From NCBI GenBank assembly GCA_037969175.1, contig JBBKWX010000190.1:1-6772 (forward strand): a stretch of 6,772 bases of DNA, in the 5' to 3' direction. A program made the position numbers and the translations under genes. Source of the stretch: JBBKWX01 sp037969175. Lineage in GTDB: Bacteria > Bacteroidota > Bacteroidia > AKYH767-A > JBBKVM01. Of this stretch, positions 1-5,437 are shown one piece after another. The notes under the pieces are model-generated. The model was given only the letters and a program-made list of their open reading frames with translations. It was not told the origin of the DNA and did not search any database. How positions within the stretch are numbered: the first letter of the stretch is position 1; each line of letters opens with the position of its first letter.

Positions 1-1256
1 TTGAATAGGATCTTTAGATAAAAGAGGGGAGATTTCAATCTGGCGCGCATTTCCAGATCATCAAACATACACATCAATGTAGATTGAAGAGATTTACTTT
101 TATTGGCTTTGTTAACTACGAAGTTGAACAACCATGGAAATCTTACCATCTTTTGCATCACCCTGCTCAAGCGTAATTCAGCCCATAATCTTTTATAAAC
201 TGCTGCATCATATGTGCTCATAAATGCTGCATCGGTTCTGTTTTGTGATAAGCAGTGTAAGACTTGTTCTGCCGCCTTTTCAGCGGATATCATAGCATTG
301 CTTATCCCTTCGCCGGTGAAAGGATCTATCAACAATGCGGCATCACCACAAAGCATATATCCATTTCCGCTGATGACCCGTTTTTTGCCACCTAAAGGAA
401 GTCCCCAACCTTTGTAAGTTTCCTCAGCCTCTGCATTTTCAAATCGCTTTTTTATCTCCGGATTCTTCTCGATGATCTCTTGCAAAAGCTTTTTCAGATT
501 GACCTTGTTTTTTGCAACCACAGAACTCAGCATTCCTAAACCAATGTTGGCGCCGCCTTCGGGCAAAGGGAAGATCCAGAAATAACCGGGTAATGCTTCC
601 ATTAAGAAATGTAATTCTATAAAGTTGTCAGCATGCATCTGACTTACATTCTTGTAGTAGACTCGCAATCCGGCGCAGTAAAAACTTTTATCGGTTTCAG
701 TTCCAAAATGCTTTTTCGACATGATAGATCTGTCGCCATCTGCACAGATCAAAATTTTGGTCTTGATCTTGAGTTGTGATCCATTATTTTTGAAGATACA
801 GATGCTGTGATCATCTATAGTTTCAACAGAAAATAATTCCCAATTGAATAGATGTTTTCCATAACCGACAGGAATGGAATTCAGCAAAAAATTATCAAAG
901 TCTATCCTTTTGGAAATAAAGCCTGGAGCAGGTTCTGTATCGGTCTTTCGCTTGAAAGGTACGTCTATGAATTTTCTGTTGGGTGCATAAAACCTGACTC
1001 CGTATGAAGGGGTGAATTTTTTACTTTGATCTTGAAGTTGTGTTGCCAAAGAAGGATCTAATCGCTTCAATACAGACATCACTTTTCCACTCAGTGCATC
1101 ACCGCAGATCTTATCTCTGGGAAAAGTGTGCTTATCAATAAGCACATAGTTTTGTTTTTGTTTGGAAAGACAAAATGCCGCAGTAGCTCCGGCAGGGCCG
1201 GCTCCAACGATAAGGACAGGAGTTTCCAGGAATTGATCAGCCACTGAATTTTCCAT
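1..1256 (-). CDS. Geranylgeranyl-reductase-like FAD-dependent oxidoreductase, 3' end beyond window
   Basis: The minus-strand frame opens at ATG 1256-1254 and stays open to the window edge, giving 418 complete codons. Seen in the translation: an FAD dinucleotide-binding motif GAGPAG (residues 18-23) with acidic D41 at the end of the second strand; FPRDKICGD (45-53), matching the PxxKxCG motif of geranylgeranyl reductases; ADGDRS (172-177); PGYFWIFPLPEGG...NIGLG (223-241); and CGDAALLIDPFTGEGI (303-318), the second FAD-contacting GD motif. These motifs in this order define the p-hydroxybenzoate-hydroxylase-fold GGR family, which reduces prenyl double bonds or oxidises diverse substrates, usually at the membrane. 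Family members are about 400-430 residues, so little is probably missing. The substrate cannot be told; a prenyl or quinone lipid or a natural-product hydroxylation are possible. The start lies 20 bases inside the glycosyltransferase gene, so translational coupling is likely. There is no Shine-Dalgarno sequence. Confidence 0.9.
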   Translation of the reverse strand, partial: MENSVADQFLETPVLIVGAGPAGATAAFCLSKQKQNYVLIDKHTFPRDKICGDALSGKVMSVLKRLDPSLATQLQDQSKKFTPSYGVRFYAPNRKFIDVPFKRKTDTEPAPGFISKRIDFDNFLLNSIPVGYGKHLFNWELFSVETIDDHSICIFKNNGSQLKIKTKILICADGDRSIMSKKHFGTETDKSFYCAGLRVYYKNVSQMHADNFIELHFLMEALPGYFWIFPLPEGGANIGLGMLSSVVAKNKVNLKKLLQEIIEKNPEIKKRFENAEAEETYKGWGLPLGGKKRVISGNGYMLCGDAALLIDPFTGEGISNAMISAEKAAEQVLHCLSQNRTDAAFMSTYDAAVYKRLWAELRLSRVMQKMVRFPWLFNFVVNKANKSKSLQSTLMCMFDDLEMRARLKSPLFYLKILF

Positions 1257-2250
1257 CTAACTCGTTGAAATATTTTTTTGATCTCGCAAAATGTTCAATG
1301 ACAATACTCTTTAAATAAACTCCGGGTGGGAATGATTCAGGTAAGGAATTCCGTTCTTTTGTCCACCGGGAATAATTAAAATAAAAGTAAAAGTGGGATC
1401 TAATTATTGCCATAACATGGCCGGGTTGTGCACTCAATAAGAATTTAATTCCGGCTATTCCATCCAAAAATAATCTAAAAAATATTGCAGATAAATATCC
1501 ATTCTTTGGATGATTTCTTGCCAGCATTAAGAGACTGTTTCTGAAATTCAAATAGGTTTTCTTAGGATTGGATTTATCCAATGTTCCCCCTCCTAAATGA
1601 TACACTTTTGAACCCGAGCAACATTTGATCTTATATCCCTGATTGAGAAATCTCCAGCAAAGATCGATCTCTTCCATGTGAGCAAAGAATTCAGTTTCAA
1701 ATCCATGAATTGACTTAAACATTTCTGTCCTTACCATGATACATGCACCGCCTGCCCAAAATACATCCGCATCTGTGTATTGGCCGGTATTCTTTTCCAT
1801 GGATTCAAAGATCCGTCCTCTACAAAATGGATATCCATATTTATCTATGAACCCGCCTGCTGCACCTGCATATTCAAAATACTCATGATCCAGATCCTGC
1901 AGTATCAAAGGCTGGCATGCTGCTACTGTTGGATCATTCTGCATACAATCTTCCATAGCACTGATCCAGTTTTCTGTTATGTCAACATCTGAATTCAAGA
2001 GTATAGCATATTGATGATCTATCTCGTCCATGGCTTTATTATAGCCACCGGCATAGCCGAGATTCTTCCCGGTTTGAATAATTCGTAATGAAGGATAACT
2101 GGATGTAAGAAAAGAAATACTATCATCTGTTGAATTATTATCAACGATGATCACATCAGCATTCTTGCTATAAGCTACAACACTCGGAAGATATTTTTCC
2201 AAATGTTTTCGACCATTCCAATTGAGTATGACAACAGCTGTTTTATACAT
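1237..2250 (-). CDS. Family 2 glycosyltransferase (rhamnosyltransferase-like)
   Basis: This 337-residue protein has a GT-A fold glycosyltransferase pattern. VVILNWNG is near the N-terminus (residues 6-13), followed by VDNNSTD (36-42) for nucleotide binding, NLGYAGGYN (63-71), the metal-binding NSDVD (86-90), and an acceptor-side HMEEIDLCWR (191-200) holding the likely catalytic acidic residues. This arrangement is typical of GT2 enzymes that build surface polysaccharide, such as WbbL-type rhamnosyltransferases; the actual sugar is unknown. The C-terminal third has hydrophobic stretches suited to membrane association, so it probably acts on a lipid-linked acceptor at the cytoplasmic face. The frame also allows TTG at 2259, three codons earlier; I prefer ATG 2250, which gives the usual family N-terminus. 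A 60-base gap separates it from the upstream GWxTD gene. It contains only a small inverted repeat (ATGAT/ATCAT, 2262-2275) without a T-run, so read-through is plausible. The 3' end overlaps the oxidoreductase gene by 20 bases. Confidence 0.92.
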   Translation of the reverse strand: MYKTAVVILNWNGRKHLEKYLPSVVAYSKNADVIIVDNNSTDDSISFLTSSYPSLRIIQTGKNLGYAGGYNKAMDEIDHQYAILLNSDVDITENWISAMEDCMQNDPTVAACQPLILQDLDHEYFEYAGAAGGFIDKYGYPFCRGRIFESMEKNTGQYTDADVFWAGGACIMVRTEMFKSIHGFETEFFAHMEEIDLCWRFLNQGYKIKCCSGSKVYHLGGGTLDKSNPKKTYLNFRNSLLMLARNHPKNGYLSAIFFRLFLDGIAGIKFLLSAQPGHVMAIIRSHFYFYFNYSRWTKERNSLPESFPPGVYLKSIVIEHFARSKKYFNELDGKFSG

Positions 2251-2310
2251 ATACAGCAATCATGATTTGGATCATACTAAATAGATTCTTGGTATTAGAC
2301 AGTAAGGATT

Positions 2311-3783
2311 TTAACGTGGGTTTGTGAAGAGTTCATCACTTTTACCACCGAAGTGTTCACCTTTCTTTTCATCATCGAAATTTCGACTCTGAGTATCTCT
2401 CTTATGGATCTTCATATTCCATCGGGTATCATAGATCTCACCTAATGCATCTGAATGGATCAAGGTAAAATCATTGGTGACCAAGTCAGGATTATAAAAA
2501 ATAAATTTGCGATTGCTTTGCGTTTCAAGTTTATAATAATGCCAGATCTCATAAGGGTAGGCGCTTGGTTCGTTCAAATTCTGAGTTACGGTATTAGGCG
2601 GACCATATTGCAGATAAACTCTACCACGATCAGTTTCATATCCTTTTGAAATTTGAGTAGCGTAGACCTCTTGTACTTTTTTAACTTCTTCGTTGTATTT
2701 CAACCAGGCTTGTTCAGGTTGATTTGGATCACGCTTCTGCCAAAAATTGTAAAAATATTTTTGCATCATTTCAACATCTGCCAATTTCATTTGATTATCA
2801 CCGAAATCAGCTTCGCGCCCGTTGGATATAGGTCTTAATGATTGAATCATATCTACCAAAACATCCCGATTCGTATAAGATGTCACAAAAGTATTATTGA
2901 TATTGGTCAATATATAATCATCATCTGCTATTGCTGTTTTGACCTGAATGGAATTACTTCTTTGGAAGAATCTTTCTTTGGTTGCCAGTAATTCATTTTG
3001 TTTGTTTCTGACTTCAACAGTTAATATGTAATTCCCTGATGGAAGTTCCACAATGGGAATTTGTCCCATAATGGCATTCACGGATTTGCTTTCTTGTTTT
3101 GAAAATCCTCTGAATTTATCGAGGGTTCGTTTAGATTCATAAGATGATATATAATAAGATACCAAATAAGGATCATTCGAAATTATTTTTGAAGCATTAT
3201 AAATTTCAACATAGAACTTCATGTCATTTATCACACTCGGATAAAAGTTTGAAACAAATGGTATGATTTCAAATCCGCTTTTACTGAGTGGGGTGGTAGT
3301 ACTGGTTTCTGTAAATGACTCAATCAATTCGATATCTGAAATTGCCAATATGTTTGGATAATATTCCAGATCTATGTTTTGTGAACTCTTAAAGGGAGTT
3401 GAGCCTCCATTTTTATCAGAGATCTCTATTTCCATTGAATATTTACCATTGGGCAGGGAAATTCTTTGTTGATCAATGAAATTTCCGGGAATGGTTGCCG
3501 GATCATCCACTTCCGGGCTGTACAAATTGTATTTTTCAAATTTTCGGATCTGGTCGCCCTCCTTAAAAACTAAGGTAACTTCAATGATTCCTTGATACTT
3601 ATTTCTTTCATTTTGAGCCAGTTTAACAGTGTTTCCATTCACTGAAAGATAAGTTTCAATGTAGGGACCATTCTCCGGAGCATAAAATGTACAATAAGAA
3701 AAATAAGCTTGTAAATTTTTTGAAACTGCTGTAGTGCTAAGCATTAGAAAAGCAGACAGACAAAGGAAAAGAGCTTTTTTCAT
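2311..3783 (-). CDS. GWxTD domain-containing exported protein
   Basis: This 490-residue protein starts at ATG 3783 with a clear signal peptide: MKKALFLCLSAFLMLSTTAVS has a KK n-region and a hydrophobic core. There is no lipobox cysteine near the expected cleavage site, so it is probably periplasmic or outer-membrane associated rather than a lipoprotein. The middle (about 25-330) looks beta-rich and resembles the N-terminal part of GWxTD proteins, with strands such as the segment describing 'sgnYiltvevrn' near 250-265. The C-terminal GWxTD domain spans about 335-460: a helical MMQKYFYNFWQKRDP region (339-353), then GYETDRGRVYLQYGPP (381-396) and EIWHYY further on. The namesake tryptophan is tyrosine here (GYETD). 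The family is widespread in Bacteroidota and Acidobacteriota and its biochemical role is unknown. It is the first gene of the leftward operon. Upstream, minus-strand TATCTTTA (3810-3803) is a 7/8 match to a Bacteroidota -7 box, but I find no matching -33 element. Confidence 0.93.
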   Translation of the reverse strand: MKKALFLCLSAFLMLSTTAVSKNLQAYFSYCTFYAPENGPYIETYLSVNGNTVKLAQNERNKYQGIIEVTLVFKEGDQIRKFEKYNLYSPEVDDPATIPGNFIDQQRISLPNGKYSMEIEISDKNGGSTPFKSSQNIDLEYYPNILAISDIELIESFTETSTTTPLSKSGFEIIPFVSNFYPSVINDMKFYVEIYNASKIISNDPYLVSYYISSYESKRTLDKFRGFSKQESKSVNAIMGQIPIVELPSGNYILTVEVRNKQNELLATKERFFQRSNSIQVKTAIADDDYILTNINNTFVTSYTNRDVLVDMIQSLRPISNGREADFGDNQMKLADVEMMQKYFYNFWQKRDPNQPEQAWLKYNEEVKKVQEVYATQISKGYETDRGRVYLQYGPPNTVTQNLNEPSAYPYEIWHYYKLETQSNRKFIFYNPDLVTNDFTLIHSDALGEIYDTRWNMKIHKRDTQSRNFDDEKKGEHFGGKSDELFTNPR

Positions 3784-3859
3784 GAGTGAAATTATTTGGT
3801 AATAAAGATACAGAAAATTGATGTTTTTACCTAATTATTCAAAGTATTCAACATTTTCG

Positions 3860-3889
3860 TTTCATGAATTGAAAATGTTTGTACTTTTG
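3860..3889 (+). promoter_or_regulatory. Bacteroidota-type promoter of tRNA-Ser
   Basis: TACTTTTG at 3882-3889 matches the Bacteroidota -7 consensus TAnnTTTG exactly. TTTC at 3860-3863, 18 bases upstream, is a 3/4 match to the -33 TTTG element. The start of transcription would fall about 4-7 bases after the -7 box, at or within a few bases of the first tRNA nucleotide (3895). The assignment is by consensus and position only. Confidence 0.55.
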
Positions 3890-3894
3890 CCCCC

Positions 3895-3979
3895 GGAGAG
3901 GTGGCAGAGTGGTCGATTGCGGCGGTCTTGAAAACCGTTGAGGGTTAAACCTCCGGGGGTTCGAATCCCTCCCTCTCCG
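3895..3979 (+). tRNA. tRNA-Ser (anticodon UGA)
   Basis: This is an 85-base class II tRNA that folds fully. The acceptor stem is GGAGAGG (3895-3901) with CCTCTCC (3972-3978), followed by discriminator G3979. The anticodon stem GCGGT/ACCGT encloses loop CTTGAAA, with anticodon TGA at 3929-3931, reading UCA and probably other UCN serine codons. The long variable arm is GAGG/CCTC (3940-3953), diagnostic of tRNA-Ser. The T arm is GGGGG-TTCGAAT-CCCTC. The 3' CCA is not encoded (genomic GCAGA follows), so it must be added by the CCA-adding enzyme. The gene stands alone between its own promoter and terminator and diverges from the GWxTD gene. Confidence 0.97.
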
Positions 3980-3985
3980 CAGATG

Positions 3986-4099
3986 AATAAACAAAAACCC
4001 CGCTTTTGCGGGGTTTTTTGTTTCCTGAGCAAGCATGAAATGCTTGCATTTCAATGCGAGTGAAGGGAACAAAAAATACCCATAGGGTTTTTGTTTATT
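3986..4099. repeat. 114-base nested imperfect palindrome
   Basis: Several inverted repeats are nested around one centre. The outer arms AATAAACAAAAACCC (3986-4000) and GGGTTTTTGTTTATT (4085-4099) are perfect over 15 bases. Middle arms TTTTTTGTTTCCT (4014-4026) and AGGGAACAAAAAA (4064-4076) pair over 13 positions with one G-U. They extend outward by GGG (4011-4013) with CCC (4079-4081) across a two-base bulge. The apex holds competing hairpins: GCAAGCA/TGCTTGC (4029-4047) and GCATGAAATGC/GCATTTCAATGC (4033-4057, one bulged base). The terminator above lies inside the left arm, so its T-tract can pair either as the terminator or with A4071-4076. The function is unknown; a dispersed palindromic element or a back-up terminator are both possible. 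Confidence 0.7.
3993..4019 (+). terminator. Rho-independent terminator after tRNA-Ser (bidirectional)
   Basis: The stem CCCCGC (3998-4003) and GCGGGG (4008-4013) closes a TTTT loop, flanked by A5 on the left (3993-3997) and T6 on the right (4014-4019). It lies 14 bases after the tRNA. Because the left flank is an A-run, the same hairpin would also stop leftward transcription from the DinB gene before it reaches the tRNA antisense strand. Confidence 0.88.
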
Positions 4100-4112
4100 T
4101 TGACAATGGGAG

Positions 4113-4150
4113 AATCGAGGGATCTTTTGCGTAGCGAAAAATCCAGGATT
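4113..4150. repeat. Imperfect hairpin, possibly a REP-like unit
   Basis: GGATCTTTTGC (4120-4130) pairs with GCGAAAAATCC (4134-4144) around a GTA loop, with one C-A mismatch and one G-T pair. AATC (4113-4116) with GATT (4147-4150) extends the stem across a small internal loop. It is not followed by a T-run, so it is not a conventional terminator. It lies just downstream of the larger palindrome in non-coding sequence. Confidence 0.55.
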
Positions 4151-4183
4151 GCAAACGGATGTGCTATTGGCTCAAAAAAATGT

Positions 4184-4324
4184 AACCGCAAAGACCGCCA
4201 AAGCATGATCACCTGATCATAATTTTTCATTTATCGATCCTCGCGGACAAAAGTATTTTAGTATTCACGCAGAGAGCGCTGAGAAAATTAATTCCGTGAA
4301 ATTCCGTGTTTTAGATTTTCCGTG
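4184..4324. repeat. Degenerate intergenic short-repeat tract
   Basis: Non-coding sequence between the palindromes and the DinB gene contains three kinds of short repeated unit. ACCGCAAAG and ACCGCCAAAG are adjacent (4185-4203). CGCAGAGA and CGCTGAGA are nine bases apart (4268-4275, 4277-4284). TTCCGTG occurs three times (4292-4298, 4302-4308, 4318-4324), the first two at a 10-base period. From general familiarity, similar CGCAAAG, CGCAGAG and CCGTG tracts are common in intergenic regions of Bacteroidota genomes. I infer a decayed member of such a dispersed family. No open frame of note crosses it. Confidence 0.5.
4205..4220. repeat. Perfect 16-base palindrome
   Basis: ATGATCA, a CC spacer and TGATCAT form a perfect two-fold symmetric site; each arm also contains the palindrome TGATCA. 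It sits inside the repeat tract, more than 600 bases from the nearest upstream region of a gene, so an operator role is unsupported. It may be part of the repeat unit. Confidence 0.45.
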
Positions 4325-4352
4325 TTGATTTTAATTTTAACACCAGCAAACT

Positions 4353-4369
4353 CCAACCCCAACCCCAAC
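4353..4369. repeat. Hexanucleotide repeat CCAACC x2.8 abutting DinB stop
   Basis: CCAACC is repeated 2.8 times, ending at the base before the DinB stop codon. On the transcribed (minus) strand the start of the 3' untranslated region reads GTTGGGGTTGGGGTTGG. This G-rich run could form a two-layer G-quadruplex in RNA or simply be a slippage-prone microsatellite. Confidence 0.6.
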
Positions 4370-4861
4370 TCAAAAGGTCTTTATCCCATACAACTTACAA
4401 AGCCATCCCAATTGCCCGGTATGCCCTCCTTCGTGCCGGATAGCATGCATGATGGTTGATTTGACCGAATCCTCTCCACCGAAATTTACACCGTTGATCG
4501 TAGGTTTTAACAGATCTTCGTCTGTTAACGAACGAACATAATTCATTGCTTTTGCATGAACGCTGTTCATTACTGTTTTTACTTCTTCAAACATAGGGCA
4601 ATTTTCAGGTTCCATGATTTCTGATCCCAGCCCGAAATTGCGAGCCCAGGAAATCTTTTCTCTCTCAGCCCCTATAGAGTGCAGCAGTAAGAAATTTTCA
4701 GTGACAGCTAGATGCGCCATGATCCAGAATGCATTATTTAAAGCCAATCCTTCCAAAACAAACTGCTTATGTATATCCTGATCTTTCAGTTTGTTAAAAT
4801 AGAAAAGAGTTAAGTTTCTTGTTTGCTCCATGGTTTGAGCCAGAGTTTCTGAAGCTGTCAT
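4370..4861 (-). CDS. DinB-superfamily protein (putative metal-binding helical bundle)
   Basis: This 163-residue protein, from ATG 4861 to TGA at 4372-4370, has the size and pattern of DinB/YfiT-like four-helix bundle proteins. The likely metal triad is H50 (in WIMAHLAVTEN, residues 46-56), H143 and H147. The C-terminal signature HAIRHEGGHTGQLGWL (139-154) matches the family's HxxxHxxxHxGQL pattern, with the common arginine after the last histidine replaced by threonine. Members bind a divalent metal and include thiol-dependent (bacillithiol, mycothiol) transferases and proteins of unknown function; the name DinB here is unrelated to DNA polymerase IV. The specific reaction cannot be assigned. 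The gene is monocistronic and divergent from the CoA-binding gene. There is no Shine-Dalgarno sequence; the start is preceded by an A-rich run on the coding strand, as is usual in Bacteroidota. Leftward transcription has no terminator before the palindrome region at 3986-4099. Confidence 0.87.
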   Translation of the reverse strand: MTASETLAQTMEQTRNLTLFYFNKLKDQDIHKQFVLEGLALNNAFWIMAHLAVTENFLLLHSIGAEREKISWARNFGLGSEIMEPENCPMFEEVKTVMNSVHAKAMNYVRSLTDEDLLKPTINGVNFGGEDSVKSTIMHAIRHEGGHTGQLGWLCKLYGIKTF

Positions 4862-4884
4862 ATATATTTTTTTATCAAGGTAAG

Positions 4885-4946
4885 AGTTTTGACCAAAACT
4901 TAAAACAGAATAATAAGATGGAATTAGTTTTCATTTTGAAAATTCC
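4885..4946. promoter_or_regulatory. Inverted repeats in divergent DinB/CoA-binding spacer
   Basis: The 148-base spacer (4862-5009) between divergent genes holds two inverted repeats. AGTTTTG-AC-CAAAACT (4885-4900) is a perfect 7+2+7 palindrome about 25 bases upstream of the DinB start. GGAA...TTTTCA-TTT-TGAAAA...TTCC (4920-4946) is a 10-pair imperfect hairpin. Either could be an operator shared by the two genes. AT-rich DNA gives such repeats by chance, and no full TAnnTTTG/TTTG promoter pair was found here. Confidence 0.35.
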
Positions 4947-5009
4947 AAAAGAGATATTTCATGAATAGAAATGAACTCTGATATATGGATTTTGACTATC
5001 TTGAGATGA

Positions 5010-5387
5010 ATGGGAAATGAGAATGATATTATAACATTGGTATTAGGAGCAAGTACCAATCCTTCGAGATATGCATATCTGGCTATCAAGAGTCTGAGAG
5101 AACGTAATTTTAAAGTACTTGCAGTAGGGCTAAGAACCGGGCAGGTTGACGATGTTCAGATACTTACCGGTACTCCTGATTTTGATGATGTTGATACCAT
5201 CACGCTTTATATTGGACCCAGACATCAACCACAGCTGTACGATTATATATTAAAGCTTAAACCGAGAAGAGTAATCTTCAATCCGGGCACGGAGAACCCC
5301 GAGTTATTCGCATTACTCAGGAATAATGGTATTGATGTAGAAGTTGCTTGTACCCTGGTCCTGCTGAGTTCAAAACAATACGCATAA
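5010..5387 (+). CDS. CoA-binding domain protein (YccU-like)
   Basis: This 125-residue protein, ATG 5010 to TAA 5385-5387, covers a single CoA_binding_2 Rossmann-type domain. Seen: a first strand and glycine turn TLVLGASTNPSRYAYLA (residues 9-25), which in the family binds the nucleotide part of CoA; a second strand KVLAVGLR; a GTPDFDDVDTITLYIGP segment (about 54-70); RRVIFNPGTENPEL (85-98), equivalent to the family's conserved 'wxqpGaexxe'; and a final VEVACTLVLL strand. The length is normal for the stand-alone family, which includes E. coli YccU and resembles the N-terminal domain of succinyl-CoA synthetase alpha. The physiological role is unclear. An earlier ATG at 5006 is out of frame. It is a single-gene unit, divergent from DinB, and ends in a terminator. 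Confidence 0.92.
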   Translation: MGNENDIITLVLGASTNPSRYAYLAIKSLRERNFKVLAVGLRTGQVDDVQILTGTPDFDDVDTITLYIGPRHQPQLYDYILKLKPRRVIFNPGTENPELFALLRNNGIDVEVACTLVLLSSKQYA

Positions 5388-5420
5388 AAAAAGCCCTCCA
5401 TTAAGGAAGGCTTTTCTTTT
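5386..5420. terminator. Bidirectional terminator between convergent genes
   Basis: AAAAGCC (5389-5395) pairs with GGCTTTT (5409-5415). The stem continues through TCC/GGA after one C-A mismatch and closes on an ATTAA loop. On the plus strand it is followed by a T-rich run (CTTTTCTTTT), and on the minus strand by the complement of A7 (5386-5392). It starts at the stop codon of the CoA-binding gene and lies 18 bases past the stop of the converging T9SS gene, so it can serve both. Confidence 0.85.
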
Positions 5421-5437
5421 ATTGGTTTAATTAATTT

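Noticed and set aside
214..417. 67-codon plus-strand frame
   Set aside because: It is a shadow inside the oxidoreductase gene, whose minus-strand frame shows full family motifs.
2251..2310. Terminator or promoter between the GWxTD and glycosyltransferase genes
   Set aside because: Only a 5-base inverted repeat without a T-run and no TAnnTTTG box is present, so neither can be supported.
3848..4072. 74-codon minus-strand frame with a GRDSNPRRFNPQRFS-type peptide
   Set aside because: It is antisense to tRNA-Ser and its terminator. This peptide family is a well-known artefact of translating the reverse strand of tRNA-Ser genes, not a real protein.
3979..4100. tRNA-associated attachment site for an integrated element
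   Set aside because: No second copy of the tRNA 3' end and no integrase is present in the window. The symmetry downstream is inverted, not a direct repeat of the tRNA.
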